Assembly: GCF_000382385.1 (NCBI RefSeq)
Contig: NZ_KB908328.1
Coordinates: forward strand, 1 to 64,000
Origin: Segatella maculosa DSM 19339 = JCM 15638
GTDB lineage: Bacteria; Bacteroidota; Bacteroidia; Bacteroidales; Bacteroidaceae
Reading direction: 5' to 3'
Length of the DNA: 64,000 bases
A program made the position numbers and the translations under genes. The number at the start of each line of letters is the position of its first letter. Position 1 is the first letter of the stretch. This document shows, in pieces, positions 1-7,181 of the stretch. The notes under the pieces are model-generated. The model was not told the DNA's origin, did not search any database, and saw only the letters and a list, made by a program, of their open reading frames with translations.

Positions 1-360
1 TCTTCAAATAGAAGATGACTGAAAATGTACTTCTCATTGCTTTTGTTCCTTTCGTTTGCAAAATTATTTACTGTGGAGCAGTTGTCCACTAAGCAAATCA
101 AGGGGAACGCGGAATAAGAAACCGACGGATGGAAATTTTCAGCCTAACAGCCTATTTCAGAGCGAATTTCCTTGATTTTCCACCTGTCTATCATCCCCCT
201 TGCAGGGGTTACGAATAGGAGACGGAACGCTGTCACTGTTTGGCATAAAGACCGTACACGGTTGGCTTTACGCTGCTTTCAAAAGTCCTTTTAAGTCTTT
301 GATTGATAACTTTATCGCTTCATTTTTCCAAATTTCAGATTTTATATGTACTTTCATGAG
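1..360. other. intergenic, no gene seen
   Basis: I see no convincing coding sequence here. A minus-strand open frame that runs from the repeat at 361-602 into this stretch (ending at 268) takes most of its residues from the repeat, so I do not call it. The A/T-rich stretch is otherwise featureless to the eye; whatever lies upstream of base 1 may end here. Confidence 0.5.
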
Positions 361-602
361 GTGAAATGAGCCATATTGCGCGGTAAAATGGGTGAGATTA
401 TCGTGCAAAATGGCTATGATTGGAACGTAAGGTATAAGTCGTTGATTATCAATGTGGCTGACTTGACGGGTTACCCGAACGCATGTAGGGACCTTAACTT
501 TGACCTTTGAACATTGAACTTTGACCTTTATGAATAGTCCTATTATGAAGATGATTTGCAGACAAGAGGCATGTAGGGACGCACGGCTCGTGCGTCCGCT
601 CC
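361..602 (+). repeat. composite dispersed repeat, copy 1 (modules C-linker-A-B)
   Basis: The order is module C (CATATTGCGCGGTAAAATGG and a partner arm, about 361-425), the linker TAAGTCGTTGATTATCAATG (436-455), module A (runs of TTTGAAC/TTTGACC words, about 488-530), and one module-B palindrome at 577-597 whose loop is GCT. The same modules recur at 4.3, 14.5, 33.7, 45.4 and, in part, 55.0 kb. It lies upstream of ilvA. No transposase is associated. Function unknown. Confidence 0.85.
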
Positions 603-746
603 GTAACCCGCGTGCGTTCGCCCAAGTCATCGCCATGGATTTCATGGAAAGGGCAGCCTTTTTAGCCTTCTTGCCTTTTTACTTTTATCCGCTTTCCTTT
701 TCACTTTTTTTCCTTTTTCCTTTCATACTTTTCCAAATTATAGTGT

Positions 747-754
747 TAACTTTG
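747..754 (+). promoter_or_regulatory. TAnnTTTG promoter element of ilvA-ridA
   Basis: TAACTTTG matches the Bacteroidetes sigma-ABfr -7 element TAnnTTTG and lies 29 bp before the preferred ilvA start. I see no clear -33 TTTG. Confidence 0.65.
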
Positions 755-783
755 CAGGAGAATGTTGGTTCATGCACTATGAT

Positions 784-1995
784 ATGTTGCAATTAGACGA
801 TTTTTATAAGGCGCGTTACGTCTTGAGCACTGTGTTGCGCAAGACGGAACTGGTTCATGCCAAGACCATCAACCCCGAAGTAGACGTCTATCTCAAGCCC
901 GAATGCCTGCAAAAGACAGGATCGTTCAAGCTACGTGGGGCATATTTCAAGATTTCCCGGCTCTCCGACGAGGAGAAAGCCAAGGGCGTTGTGGCCTGTT
1001 CTGCAGGCAATCACGCGCAAGGTGTGGCTTTGGGCGCCACAGCCATGGGCGTGAAGAGCCTGATTTGCCTGCCCGAGGGTGCCCCCATCAGTAAGGTTGA
1101 GGCCACACGGAAGCTCGGTGCCGAGGTTATGTTGGTGCCCGGCGTGTATGACGACGCCTATCAGACGGCCCTACAGCTGCGCGATGAGCGGGGATATACC
1201 TTCGTTCACCCATTCGATGACGAGAATGTCATCGCCGGTCAAGGCACCATCGGGCTCGAACTCCTTGAGCAGCTGCCCGATCTTGATGCCGTTGTCGTGC
1301 CAGTGGGCGGCGGTGGACTGATTTCGGGCATCGCTTTTGCCATCAAAAGCCTCAATCCTCGCGTGAAAGTCTACGGTGTTCAGGCCGAAGGTGCACCGAG
1401 TATGGTCAACAGTTTGCATGATCATGCGATTGAATGTCTGCCGAGTGTGTCGACCATTGCTGACGGTATCGCCGTGAAGGAGCCGGGAAAGCTGACGTTC
1501 GAGGCCTGCGCTGAATATGTAGATGGGCTTGTCACCGTCAGTGAAGACGAGATATGCGCGGCCATTCTGAAGCTCATTGAGTCGGAAAAGATGGTGGCCG
1601 AGGGTGCAGGTGCAGCGAGTGTGGCCGCCGTAATGTTCAACAAAGTGCCCGTGAAAGGCAGGAAAACCGTGTGCATCGTCAGCGGTGGCAACATCGACGT
1701 AACGATATTGAACCGCGTTATCAACCGCGGACTGGCCAAGAGCGGCCGTTTCTGCACGCTCGACCTTGAACTTGATGACCAACCGGGCAAGCTTGTCGAA
1801 GTATGCACAGTGATTGCGCGCGCTGGAGCCAATGTCACGGGCGTTCATCACGACCGTTCGGCCAACCGAAAGAAGGTGAATGCCTGCATGTTGCGCGTGA
1901 CAATGGAGACCAAAAACCAAGCACACATCAACGAAATCCTAAAGGCTCTCGACGCGAAAGGCATCACCATATTGAATAATCCTAACTTAAAATAA
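784..1995 (+). CDS. ilvA: threonine ammonia-lyase (threonine dehydratase) with ACT domain
   Basis: A PLP enzyme that converts L-threonine to 2-oxobutanoate and ammonia, the first step toward isoleucine. The predicted protein is 403 aa. The PLP lysine sits in KTGSFKLRGA (Lys49 of this start), followed by CSAGNHAQG and the glycine loop VPVGGGGLISG near residue 175. Residues from about 325 to the end form one ACT-type regulatory domain with LDDQPGKL, so this is the shorter single-ACT form. I prefer the ATG at 784 (MLQLDDFYKA, as in relatives) over the in-frame ATG at 772, which would leave a leader of about 13 nt after the promoter. The gene sits 5 bp upstream of ridA, a functional pair because RidA removes the reactive enamine/imine intermediates this enzyme releases. 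Catabolic versus biosynthetic use cannot be decided from sequence alone. Confidence 0.93.
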   Translation: MLQLDDFYKARYVLSTVLRKTELVHAKTINPEVDVYLKPECLQKTGSFKLRGAYFKISRLSDEEKAKGVVACSAGNHAQGVALGATAMGVKSLICLPEGAPISKVEATRKLGAEVMLVPGVYDDAYQTALQLRDERGYTFVHPFDDENVIAGQGTIGLELLEQLPDLDAVVVPVGGGGLISGIAFAIKSLNPRVKVYGVQAEGAPSMVNSLHDHAIECLPSVSTIADGIAVKEPGKLTFEACAEYVDGLVTVSEDEICAAILKLIESEKMVAEGAGAASVAAVMFNKVPVKGRKTVCIVSGGNIDVTILNRVINRGLAKSGRFCTLDLELDDQPGKLVEVCTVIARAGANVTGVHHDRSANRKKVNACMLRVTMETKNQAHINEILKALDAKGITILNNPNLK

Positions 1996-2000
1996 AACGT

Positions 2001-2375
2001 ATGAAAGCTATCCACACAAACAATGCGCCTGCCGCTATCGGTCCGTATAGTCAGGCTATCGAAGTAAATGGTTTTGTCTTCGCGTCAGGACAGATACCTA
2101 TCGACCCCAAAACGGGCAACTTTGTCGAAGGAGGTATCAAAGAACAGACCACACAAGCCCTCACAAACGCCGGAAATATACTGAAAGAAGCCGGTACCGA
2201 CCTTGCACACGTCGTCAAAACCACGGTATATCTGGCCGATATGGCCGACTTTGCCGCCATGAACGAGGTCTATGCCACTTTCTTCTCGCAGCCCTTCCCT
2301 GCCCGTTCGGCTGTGGCCGTGAAGGATTTGCCTAAAGGTGCGCGCGTTGAAGTAGAGGTGTTGGCCGCGAAATAA
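2001..2375 (+). CDS. ridA: RidA family reactive intermediate/imine deaminase
   Basis: A 124-aa protein of the YjgF/YER057c/UK114 family. It hydrolyses 2-aminoacrylate and 2-iminobutanoate, the unstable products of PLP dehydratases, to 2-oxoacids. Diagnostic stretches are AIGPYSQAI near the N-terminus, FASGQIPIDP, and the C-terminal FPARSAVAVKDLPKGARVEVE, which holds the conserved catalytic arginine and the basic/acidic strand. The family usually forms trimers with active sites between subunits. It starts 5 bp after ilvA and very probably shares its mRNA. Length and motifs are normal. Confidence 0.95.
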   Translation: MKAIHTNNAPAAIGPYSQAIEVNGFVFASGQIPIDPKTGNFVEGGIKEQTTQALTNAGNILKEAGTDLAHVVKTTVYLADMADFAAMNEVYATFFSQPFPARSAVAVKDLPKGARVEVEVLAAK

Positions 2376-2387
2376 GGGACAGAAGGT

Positions 2388-2414
2388 CGGAAGTCTATTT
2401 TCTTTGTGACTTCC
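2388..2414. terminator. bidirectional hairpin between ridA and a convergent small gene
   Basis: CGGAAGTC (2388-2395) pairs with GACTTCCG (2407-2414) around an 11-nt T-rich loop. It follows the ridA stop and overlaps the stop codon of the convergent minus-strand ORF, as expected of a shared terminator. There is no clean U-tract. Confidence 0.5.
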
Positions 2415-2592
2415 GGTTGGCCCGTTGTTCACGGTATTTGGCCTTTTGACGGGAACTTCCTGAGCCATGTGCGCCCGTAACATACTTCTTTTTCTTGGCT
2501 TTGGTCTTCACTTTGTCGTCGTCTTTCTTTAGTCCCGACGCTCCTTTGAAGCTGATGCCGTGCTCTAATATGCTCTGAAAATCGTCCAACAT
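2395..2592 (-). CDS. small, highly basic protein of unknown function
   Basis: A predicted 65-aa protein that I do not recognise. The N-terminal third is mixed (MLDDFQSILEHGISFKGASG), then comes a lysine-rich stretch (KKDDDKVKTKAKKKKYV) and an Arg/Lys-rich tail ending RANRKSQRK. This charge pattern would suit a nucleic-acid- or ribosome-associated protein, but that is inference. The open frame continues upstream to 2685, but those residues come from a TTTGAAC-type repeat, so I start at the internal ATG at 2592. It is downstream of and co-oriented with the AICAR transformylase gene, separated by about 190 bp of repeat. It could be a spurious ORF; the terminator-like hairpin exactly at its stop favours a real gene. 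Confidence 0.5.
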   Translation of the reverse strand: MLDDFQSILEHGISFKGASGLKKDDDKVKTKAKKKKYVTGAHGSGSSRQKAKYREQRANRKSQRK

Positions 2593-2599
2593 GAGTCTG

Positions 2600-2765
2600 T
2601 TCTTTGAAGTTTGAACATTGAGTTTTGACTTTGAATATTGATGTTTGAACTTTGAACTTTGACCTTTGAACTTTATGATTTGCATTGAATATATGAACTA
2701 ATCATAAAGTTCAAACTTCAAACTTCAAAATTCAAAGAACAAGATGATAAAGTTCAATGTCCAAA
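2600..2765. repeat. module-A type TTTGAAC repeat with inverted arms
   Basis: The plus strand carries consecutive TTTGAAGTTTGAACATTG-like words (about 2603-2682), then the inverse words ATAAAGTTCAAACTTCAAAC (from 2704). The two halves can pair into a long imperfect hairpin between the AICAR transformylase gene and the small basic ORF. The words match module A of the composite repeats at 0.5, 4.3, 14.5, 34.1 and 45.4 kb. Confidence 0.7.
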
Positions 2766-2779
2766 GAGGGTAAATAGAG

Positions 2780-3958
2780 TTAATGATGAAACAGGCGAAT
2801 GCCCGTGAAAGCCATGGTAATGCCGTACTTATCGCAGGTGTCGATGACGTTATCATCGCGAATTGAACCGCCAGCCTGCGCAATATAGCGGACCCCACTC
2901 TTGTGGGCACGCTCGATATTGTCGCCAAATGGGAAGAAAGCATCGCTGCCGAGGGCCACGTTTGTGTTGCGGGCTATCCACGCTTTCTTCTCTTCTTGCG
3001 TCAGCACGGTAGGCTTTTCGGTGAAGAACTGCTGCCATACACCGTCGCGCAACACGTCATCATGCTCCTCACTGATGTAGACATCGATCGTATTATCGCG
3101 GTCGGCACGTCGTATTCCGGGCTTGAAAGGCAGGTTCATCACCTTAGGACACTGCCTGAGCCACCACGTATCGGCCTTGTTTCCGGCCAGACGTGTGCAG
3201 TGAATACGGCTTTGTTGGCCGGCACCAATACCGATAGCCTGTCCCTCTTTCACGTAGCAAACGGAGTTACTTTGCGTATATTTCAACGTAATAAGGGCGA
3301 TAATCAAATCACGTTTGGCCTCATCAGTGAACGCTTTATTCTTGGTTGGGACATGCTCAAACAGTGAAGGTACGTCGAGTTTTATCTCATTTCGGCCCTG
3401 TTCAAAGGTGATACCGAACACCTGTTTTCGCTCTATAGGCGCAGGAACATAGTCAGGATCAATCCGAATAACATTGTAAGTGCCCTTGCGTTTGTCTTTC
3501 AATAACTCGATGGCTTCGTCAGTATAGCCCGGAGCTATCACGCCATCGCTGACCTCACGCCTGATCAATGTGGCCGTAGCTGCGTCACATACGTCGCTCA
3601 AAGCAACGAAATCGCCATACGAACACATGCGGTCTGCACCGCGGGCACGGGCATAAGCGCAGGCAAGTGGCGAAAGAGGAAGCGCATCGTCCACAAAATA
3701 AATCCTTTTCAGCGTGTCGCTGAGTGGCAATCCAATGGCGGCTCCCGCAGGAGAAACATGCTTGAAGCTCGCTGCGGCTGGCATACCGGTAGCCGCTTTG
3801 AGCTCTTTCACAAGCTGCCAGCTGTTGAGTGCGTCGAGAAAATTGATGTAACCGGGTCTGCCGTTAATGACTTCGAGTGGGAGTTCTCCGTCTTCCATAT
3901 AGATTCTGGAAGGCTTTTGGTTGGGATTACAACCATATTTCAAAGCGAATTCTTTCAT
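2780..3958 (-). CDS. stand-alone AICAR transformylase (phosphoribosylaminoimidazolecarboxamide formyltransferase, PurH-like)
   Basis: Transfers a formyl group from 10-formyl-THF to AICAR to give FAICAR in late purine synthesis. The protein is 392 aa and starts directly with the transformylase part (KEFALKYGCNPNQKPSRIY); the N-terminal IMP cyclohydrolase (MGS-like) domain of full-length bifunctional PurH is absent. The catalytic Lys-His pair is present in ASFKHVSPAG (Lys66, His67). Further family stretches are YTQSNSVCYVKEGQAIGIGAGQQSR (residues about 230-254) and ALGSDAFFPFGDNI near the C-terminus. Such single-domain paralogues are known beside a full purH in several anaerobes, so a second, full-length purH probably lies elsewhere. 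Transcription probably starts at the TACCTTTG of the palindromic promoter at 3981-4013. Confidence 0.9.
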   Translation of the reverse strand: MKEFALKYGCNPNQKPSRIYMEDGELPLEVINGRPGYINFLDALNSWQLVKELKAATGMPAAASFKHVSPAGAAIGLPLSDTLKRIYFVDDALPLSPLACAYARARGADRMCSYGDFVALSDVCDAATATLIRREVSDGVIAPGYTDEAIELLKDKRKGTYNVIRIDPDYVPAPIERKQVFGITFEQGRNEIKLDVPSLFEHVPTKNKAFTDEAKRDLIIALITLKYTQSNSVCYVKEGQAIGIGAGQQSRIHCTRLAGNKADTWWLRQCPKVMNLPFKPGIRRADRDNTIDVYISEEHDDVLRDGVWQQFFTEKPTVLTQEEKKAWIARNTNVALGSDAFFPFGDNIERAHKSGVRYIAQAGGSIRDDNVIDTCDKYGITMAFTGIRLFHH

Positions 3959-3980
3959 TTTGGAGTTAATTGAACTTTTT

Positions 3981-4013
3981 GCAAAGGTAATAAAAAATAA
4001 TGATTACCTTTGC
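3981..4013. promoter_or_regulatory. perfectly palindromic divergent promoter
   Basis: GCAAAGGTAAT (3981-3991) and ATTACCTTTGC (4003-4013) are exact inverse complements separated by 11 bp. Each arm contains TACCTTTG, so the two Bacteroidetes -7 elements fire outward, one to the AICAR transformylase gene (minus) and one to the small HTH-like gene (plus). The close spacing means the two polymerases probably compete, or that a dimeric regulator covers both. Confidence 0.7.
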
Positions 4014-4042
4014 AGCACAAGAACTTTATTTCCAAGTATGTT

Positions 4043-4306
4043 ATGAAGCGGAGAATGGAAGAACTGTTGAAAGAGGTCAGAATGAAAGTCGGTGAGCGGC
4101 AAGGGACAGGGAATGACTATGAAAGGTTATCCGGATTATTCTCCCGTCACCATGTCAATCTTGCACCATCTTCATTAAAACGATTGTGGAGATACCTCAC
4201 CGGGGCCGAAAAACCATCGACGGAGATGCTTGACCGACTGGCGCTCTTCGCCGGATTTCAGGATTGGAAGAGCCTGAAAGAAACGTTTATGGACGAGAAG
4301 GAATGA
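4043..4306 (+). CDS. small HTH-like protein
   Basis: An 87-aa protein. The middle and C-terminal part (LAPSSLKRLWRYLTGAEKPSTEMLDRLALFAGFQDWKSLKETF) resembles the N-terminal DNA-binding-like domain seen in many Bacteroidetes proteins with the pattern NTLKRLWGY...STLDxLAxxxGYxDWxxF. It therefore looks like a helix-turn-helix module standing alone, though no effector domain is attached and its target is unknown. The open frame begins with a TTG inside the promoter at 4010. I chose the ATG at 4043 (MKRRMEELL), 30 nt after the TACCTTTG. It is divergent from the AICAR transformylase gene and followed by a composite repeat rather than another gene. Autoregulation through the palindromic promoter is possible but unproven. 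Confidence 0.7.
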   Translation: MKRRMEELLKEVRMKVGERQGTGNDYERLSGLFSRHHVNLAPSSLKRLWRYLTGAEKPSTEMLDRLALFAGFQDWKSLKETFMDEKE

Positions 4307-4985
4307 GCATTAAGCTTTGAACTTTGATGTTTGAACATTGCAATACGCCCATGATAGGCATGTAGGGACCTTGACTTTGACCTTTGAACATTGAACTTTG
4401 ACCTTTAGGATTAGTCCTATTATGAAGATGGTTTGTAAGCAAGAGGCATGTAGGGACGCACGGCTCGTGCGTCCGCTCCGTTGAGAATGTAAGTCAATAT
4501 ACATAGGTTTGTGCGTCCGCGCAAGGGATTTGAAAGCAAATAGCGTGGTTGTTGGAGCGAATGCACGCAGCATTTTGAGCGGACGCACGGACCGTGCGTC
4601 CCTACATGCACTCGCGCAACTTGCCATCTCAACCATTTTGCGCATCAATATAGCCATGACAAGCATGTAGGGACGCACGGCTCGTGCGTCCGCTCCGTTG
4701 GAAATGTAAGTCAATATATATTGGCTCGTGCGCACGCGCAAGGTGAATGGCAAGCAAGTAGAACGGTTATTGAAGCGAATGCACCCAGCGTTTTGCGCGG
4801 ACGCACGAGCCGTGCGTCCCTACATGCACTCGTGCAATTCGTCATATCAGGCGTATTGATTACCAACGACTTACACCTTGCGTTGCAATATCAGCCATTT
4901 TGCACGGTAATCTCACCCATTTCACCGCGTAATATGGCCCATATTACCGTGCAATGTGGCTGATATTGCAACACCATTCCAATGC
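4307..4985. repeat. composite dispersed repeat, copy 2 (A-B-B'-B-B'-linker'-C)
   Basis: Module A covers about 4312-4415. Four intact module-B palindromes follow at 4454-4474 (+, loop GCT), 4581-4601 (-, GAC), 4671-4691 (+, GCT) and 4799-4819 (-, AGC), alternating in orientation. The linker is inverted at about 4856-4880. Module C ends the element as an imperfect inverted repeat with 30-bp arms at 4882-4911 and 4943-4972 that differ at only 2 positions. No gene is credible here: the open frames on both strands are translations of the repeat. Confidence 0.88.
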
Positions 4986-5082
4986 GATGATTTTACGATT
5001 AATGACAGTAAGGGAAATTAACCGATAGTTCTTGCAACGCCATTCTTGCTACTATGCTTTCCAATATCCCCCACGCTATTCG

Positions 5083-5181
5083 CCCTCCCCTCCTTTGGAG
5101 GGGTCGGGGGAGGCTCTACTCCGCCCTAAAGAAGCCCTCGCTGTTGGCCCTCCCCTCCTTTGGAGGGGTTAGGGGGAGGCT
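5083..5181. repeat. two copies of a GC-rich palindromic repeat
   Basis: CCCTCCCCTCCTTTGGAGGG followed by a G-rich tail and AGGCT occurs at 5083-5115 and again at 5148-5181. Each copy contains the self-complementary core CCCTCCAAAGGAGGG in permuted form and can fold back on its own G-rich tail. Related sequences occur at 22062-22197 and 60408-60434 in this window, always between genes. Confidence 0.75.
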
Positions 5182-5205
5182 CTTAAACACTGAGGTAGGC
5201 CCCCC

Positions 5206-5961
5206 TCACAGCTCATACACCACACCTACCGTTGCAAAAATGGGGTAGAGGGTTTGCTCAATGGTCTTGAAACCGCTGTGATGAATGCCGGTCAGGCCCC
5301 AATTCAGGTCGAGATAGCCGCCTAATCTGTCTGCAAACAGCCAGTCACAGCCAAGAGTCAAGCCCACTTGAAAGCGGCGCATGTCGTCACTAAAATCGTA
5401 ATCTCCGCGCTGACCCGGCCCTTCTCCGATGCTGATTTTAGCTCCCGTGGGACCCCCGACGCGCAGATAACCGCCGTGAGCACAGCCTTCAAACTGTTTT
5501 GAAACAACGTAAGAGAGATACGGACCGGCCTTCAGTCGCACCTTATCGCCCACATGCAGGGTCGCCATCACGGGCACCGTGAACATCCATTCGTTTACTT
5601 TCGTCTTGGCATCGCCCGTGTATTGGCCCTCAAGATATTGGCTTCCCTGACTGAAGGCCATGTGATAATTCTTCACACGAGCGTCTTCCTGCATGCCTTT
5701 GTTCTCGAAACGGAGGCCCGACATGATGCCTATGCCGCTGCAGAACCGCCTTTCTACGTCGATACCCAACTGGAAATTAGGCATCAGGGTGTAGCTGTTC
5801 AGCCGGCGAATGCTGCGAGGAAGCCCCACGGGAGCCGTTCCTCCGACGGAATAACCCAGCCGTGTCGTGAACGAAATGTCGTTTTTAGAACAGCATTGTG
5901 CCTGTGCTGTGCCGGCTGTCAAGACGATGATGCCGGCCAAGATGAACTTTCTCATGGTCAT
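5206..5961 (-). CDS. outer-membrane beta-barrel protein (PorT/porin-like family)
   Basis: A predicted 251-aa exported protein. The signal peptide is at MRKFILAGIIVLTAGTAQAQ, followed by alternating polar/aromatic strands (SFTTRLGYSVGG, FQLGIDVERRF, VGLTLGCDWLFADRLGGYLDLNWGL) and a C-terminal strand ending VGVVYEL, typical of small eight-strand-like barrels. I chose the ATG at 5961 because GGAGG lies just upstream and because ATGA overlaps the stop of the upstream PCMD gene, implying translational coupling. Residues upstream of this start are not in a sensible frame for a signal peptide. It is the second gene of a two-gene operon with the PCMD lipoprotein; the barrel may anchor or serve that lipoprotein, which is inference. 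Confidence 0.8.
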   Translation of the reverse strand: MTMRKFILAGIIVLTAGTAQAQCCSKNDISFTTRLGYSVGGTAPVGLPRSIRRLNSYTLMPNFQLGIDVERRFCSGIGIMSGLRFENKGMQEDARVKNYHMAFSQGSQYLEGQYTGDAKTKVNEWMFTVPVMATLHVGDKVRLKAGPYLSYVVSKQFEGCAHGGYLRVGGPTGAKISIGEGPGQRGDYDFSDDMRRFQVGLTLGCDWLFADRLGGYLDLNWGLTGIHHSGFKTIEQTLYPIFATVGVVYEL

Positions 5962-7109
5962 TTCTCCTCCTTTTTGCAAATGATTCTCACTTTGTCGACG
6001 CACAAGGTTGAGCCGATGGCACCGATGAATTGGTCGCCGCGCTTACTCGAAGAGAACACGATGGCCAAGCTATAGCCGTTATGTTCGAGCACGTCGAGGT
6101 CGATATTGCTGACGTATTTGAATGAAACTTCGAACGCTGTCCACGCTTTCTGCGGCTTCACATAGCCCATGTCGGCCGTTGCGATGATAAGCGGTGAGGT
6201 CTTGATGTTGGTGCCGTCGAGCACAACGGCATTGCCTTTGGCGTCGTGGTTGCGGTAGAACACGGCGTAAACGGCGGCACTATCCTTGATATCCACCGTA
6301 TGGAGCTCCTGATCGGTCACATGTTCGGCCGGATTATACGTATAATAGCCCGTGAAACGAATGGGTTTGCGATTGAAGGGATGCCCAAATCGCGTGGCTT
6401 TCAAGGCGTCTGCAAGTGCATTTTGCAGGTCGAAGGCACCGTAAAAGAGGTTACCTGCGGCGATAGGTTTCTTGACCATCTTGCCCAATGCGCCCGTACT
6501 TCGGGTGGTCATCTGCACACCTTTGCCCTCCATCCCATTGATTGGAATCGTCGGGTCGGCGTCAATCGGTTGGTCCCATGCCGACAATGAGAAGCCGGCA
6601 TTGCCCGTTCCCCACACGTCTTCCATGCCGTTGGGTCCTTTTTCCTGCCATTTATAGAAGTCGACAAGGCCGGTCAGGTTGTCTTTGGCCACGTTTTCGA
6701 AGTCGAACTTCACCACGTCGCCCACCATCTTTGCGCTGCCTTGGAAGCTGACACGATAGACACGGCTGCTGTTTCCGTCCTCTGAAGTGACGGTATATAC
6801 CACAGGTCCGCGACCGAAATCATGTGCCGAGCCATTTGCCGGCGTGATGGTTGCGCCCTCGGTCAGCCTGAACTTCGGTGCAAAGACAGTCTGTTTGGGC
6901 TTTCGTTTGGTGCGGAAAACAATGTCAACCGTGGTAGACGGAATGTTGACCAGCGTGTCGTTGGCATTGTAAAAAACGTCTCCCGGCTTCTCAATGCTCA
7001 CGAATGCCTGTTCGATATCACACTCTGCGTTCGGTGCTTCTTCCTTGATACACGACGTGAATGCGGCACAAAGCAAGGCCACGGACGCCATTCTGAAAAT
7101 CATCTTCAT
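5958..7109 (-). CDS. PCMD-domain lipoprotein
   Basis: A predicted 383-aa lipoprotein. The N-terminus ends in the lipobox-like CAAFTSCIKEE, so Cys is probably lipidated and the protein sits at the outer membrane. An immunoglobulin-like region with the DUF-type text FAPKFRLTEGATITPANG...YTVTSEDGNSSRVYRVSF (residues about 80-125) precedes a jelly-roll-like C-terminal half with FGHPFNRKPIRFTGYYTYNP (around residue 250), which matches the putative carbohydrate metabolism domain (PCMD) family of Bacteroidetes. The biochemical role of PCMD is not established. The start at 7109 is 24 nt after TATCTTTG (7133-7140); an upstream TTG overlaps the promoter and is rejected. Confidence 0.8.
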   Translation of the reverse strand: MKMIFRMASVALLCAAFTSCIKEEAPNAECDIEQAFVSIEKPGDVFYNANDTLVNIPSTTVDIVFRTKRKPKQTVFAPKFRLTEGATITPANGSAHDFGRGPVVYTVTSEDGNSSRVYRVSFQGSAKMVGDVVKFDFENVAKDNLTGLVDFYKWQEKGPNGMEDVWGTGNAGFSLSAWDQPIDADPTIPINGMEGKGVQMTTRSTGALGKMVKKPIAAGNLFYGAFDLQNALADALKATRFGHPFNRKPIRFTGYYTYNPAEHVTDQELHTVDIKDSAAVYAVFYRNHDAKGNAVVLDGTNIKTSPLIIATADMGYVKPQKAWTAFEVSFKYVSNIDLDVLEHNGYSLAIVFSSSKRGDQFIGAIGSTLCVDKVRIICKKEEK

Positions 7110-7132
7110 CGTTATGCGTGTTAAAAACAATG

Positions 7133-7140
7133 CAAAGATA
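7133..7140 (-). promoter_or_regulatory. TAnnTTTG promoter of the PCMD lipoprotein operon
   Basis: On the minus strand this reads TATCTTTG, followed by a short leader to the ATG at 7109. Confidence 0.6.
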
Positions 7141-7181
7141 CGAAAAAATTGCCTTTTTTCCGTTTTTATCTTTTTACTTTC

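Noticed and set aside
268-645. Minus-strand ORF with RTSRASLHASCLQ-like peptide
   Set aside because: The same peptide appears at several of the repeats (for example near 4400, 14600, 34200 and 45550), because it is the translation of module A/B sequence. It is not a protein family.
4310-4963. Overlapping ORFs on both strands in the 4.3-5.0 kb gap
   Set aside because: All are translations of the composite repeat; frames change between copies.
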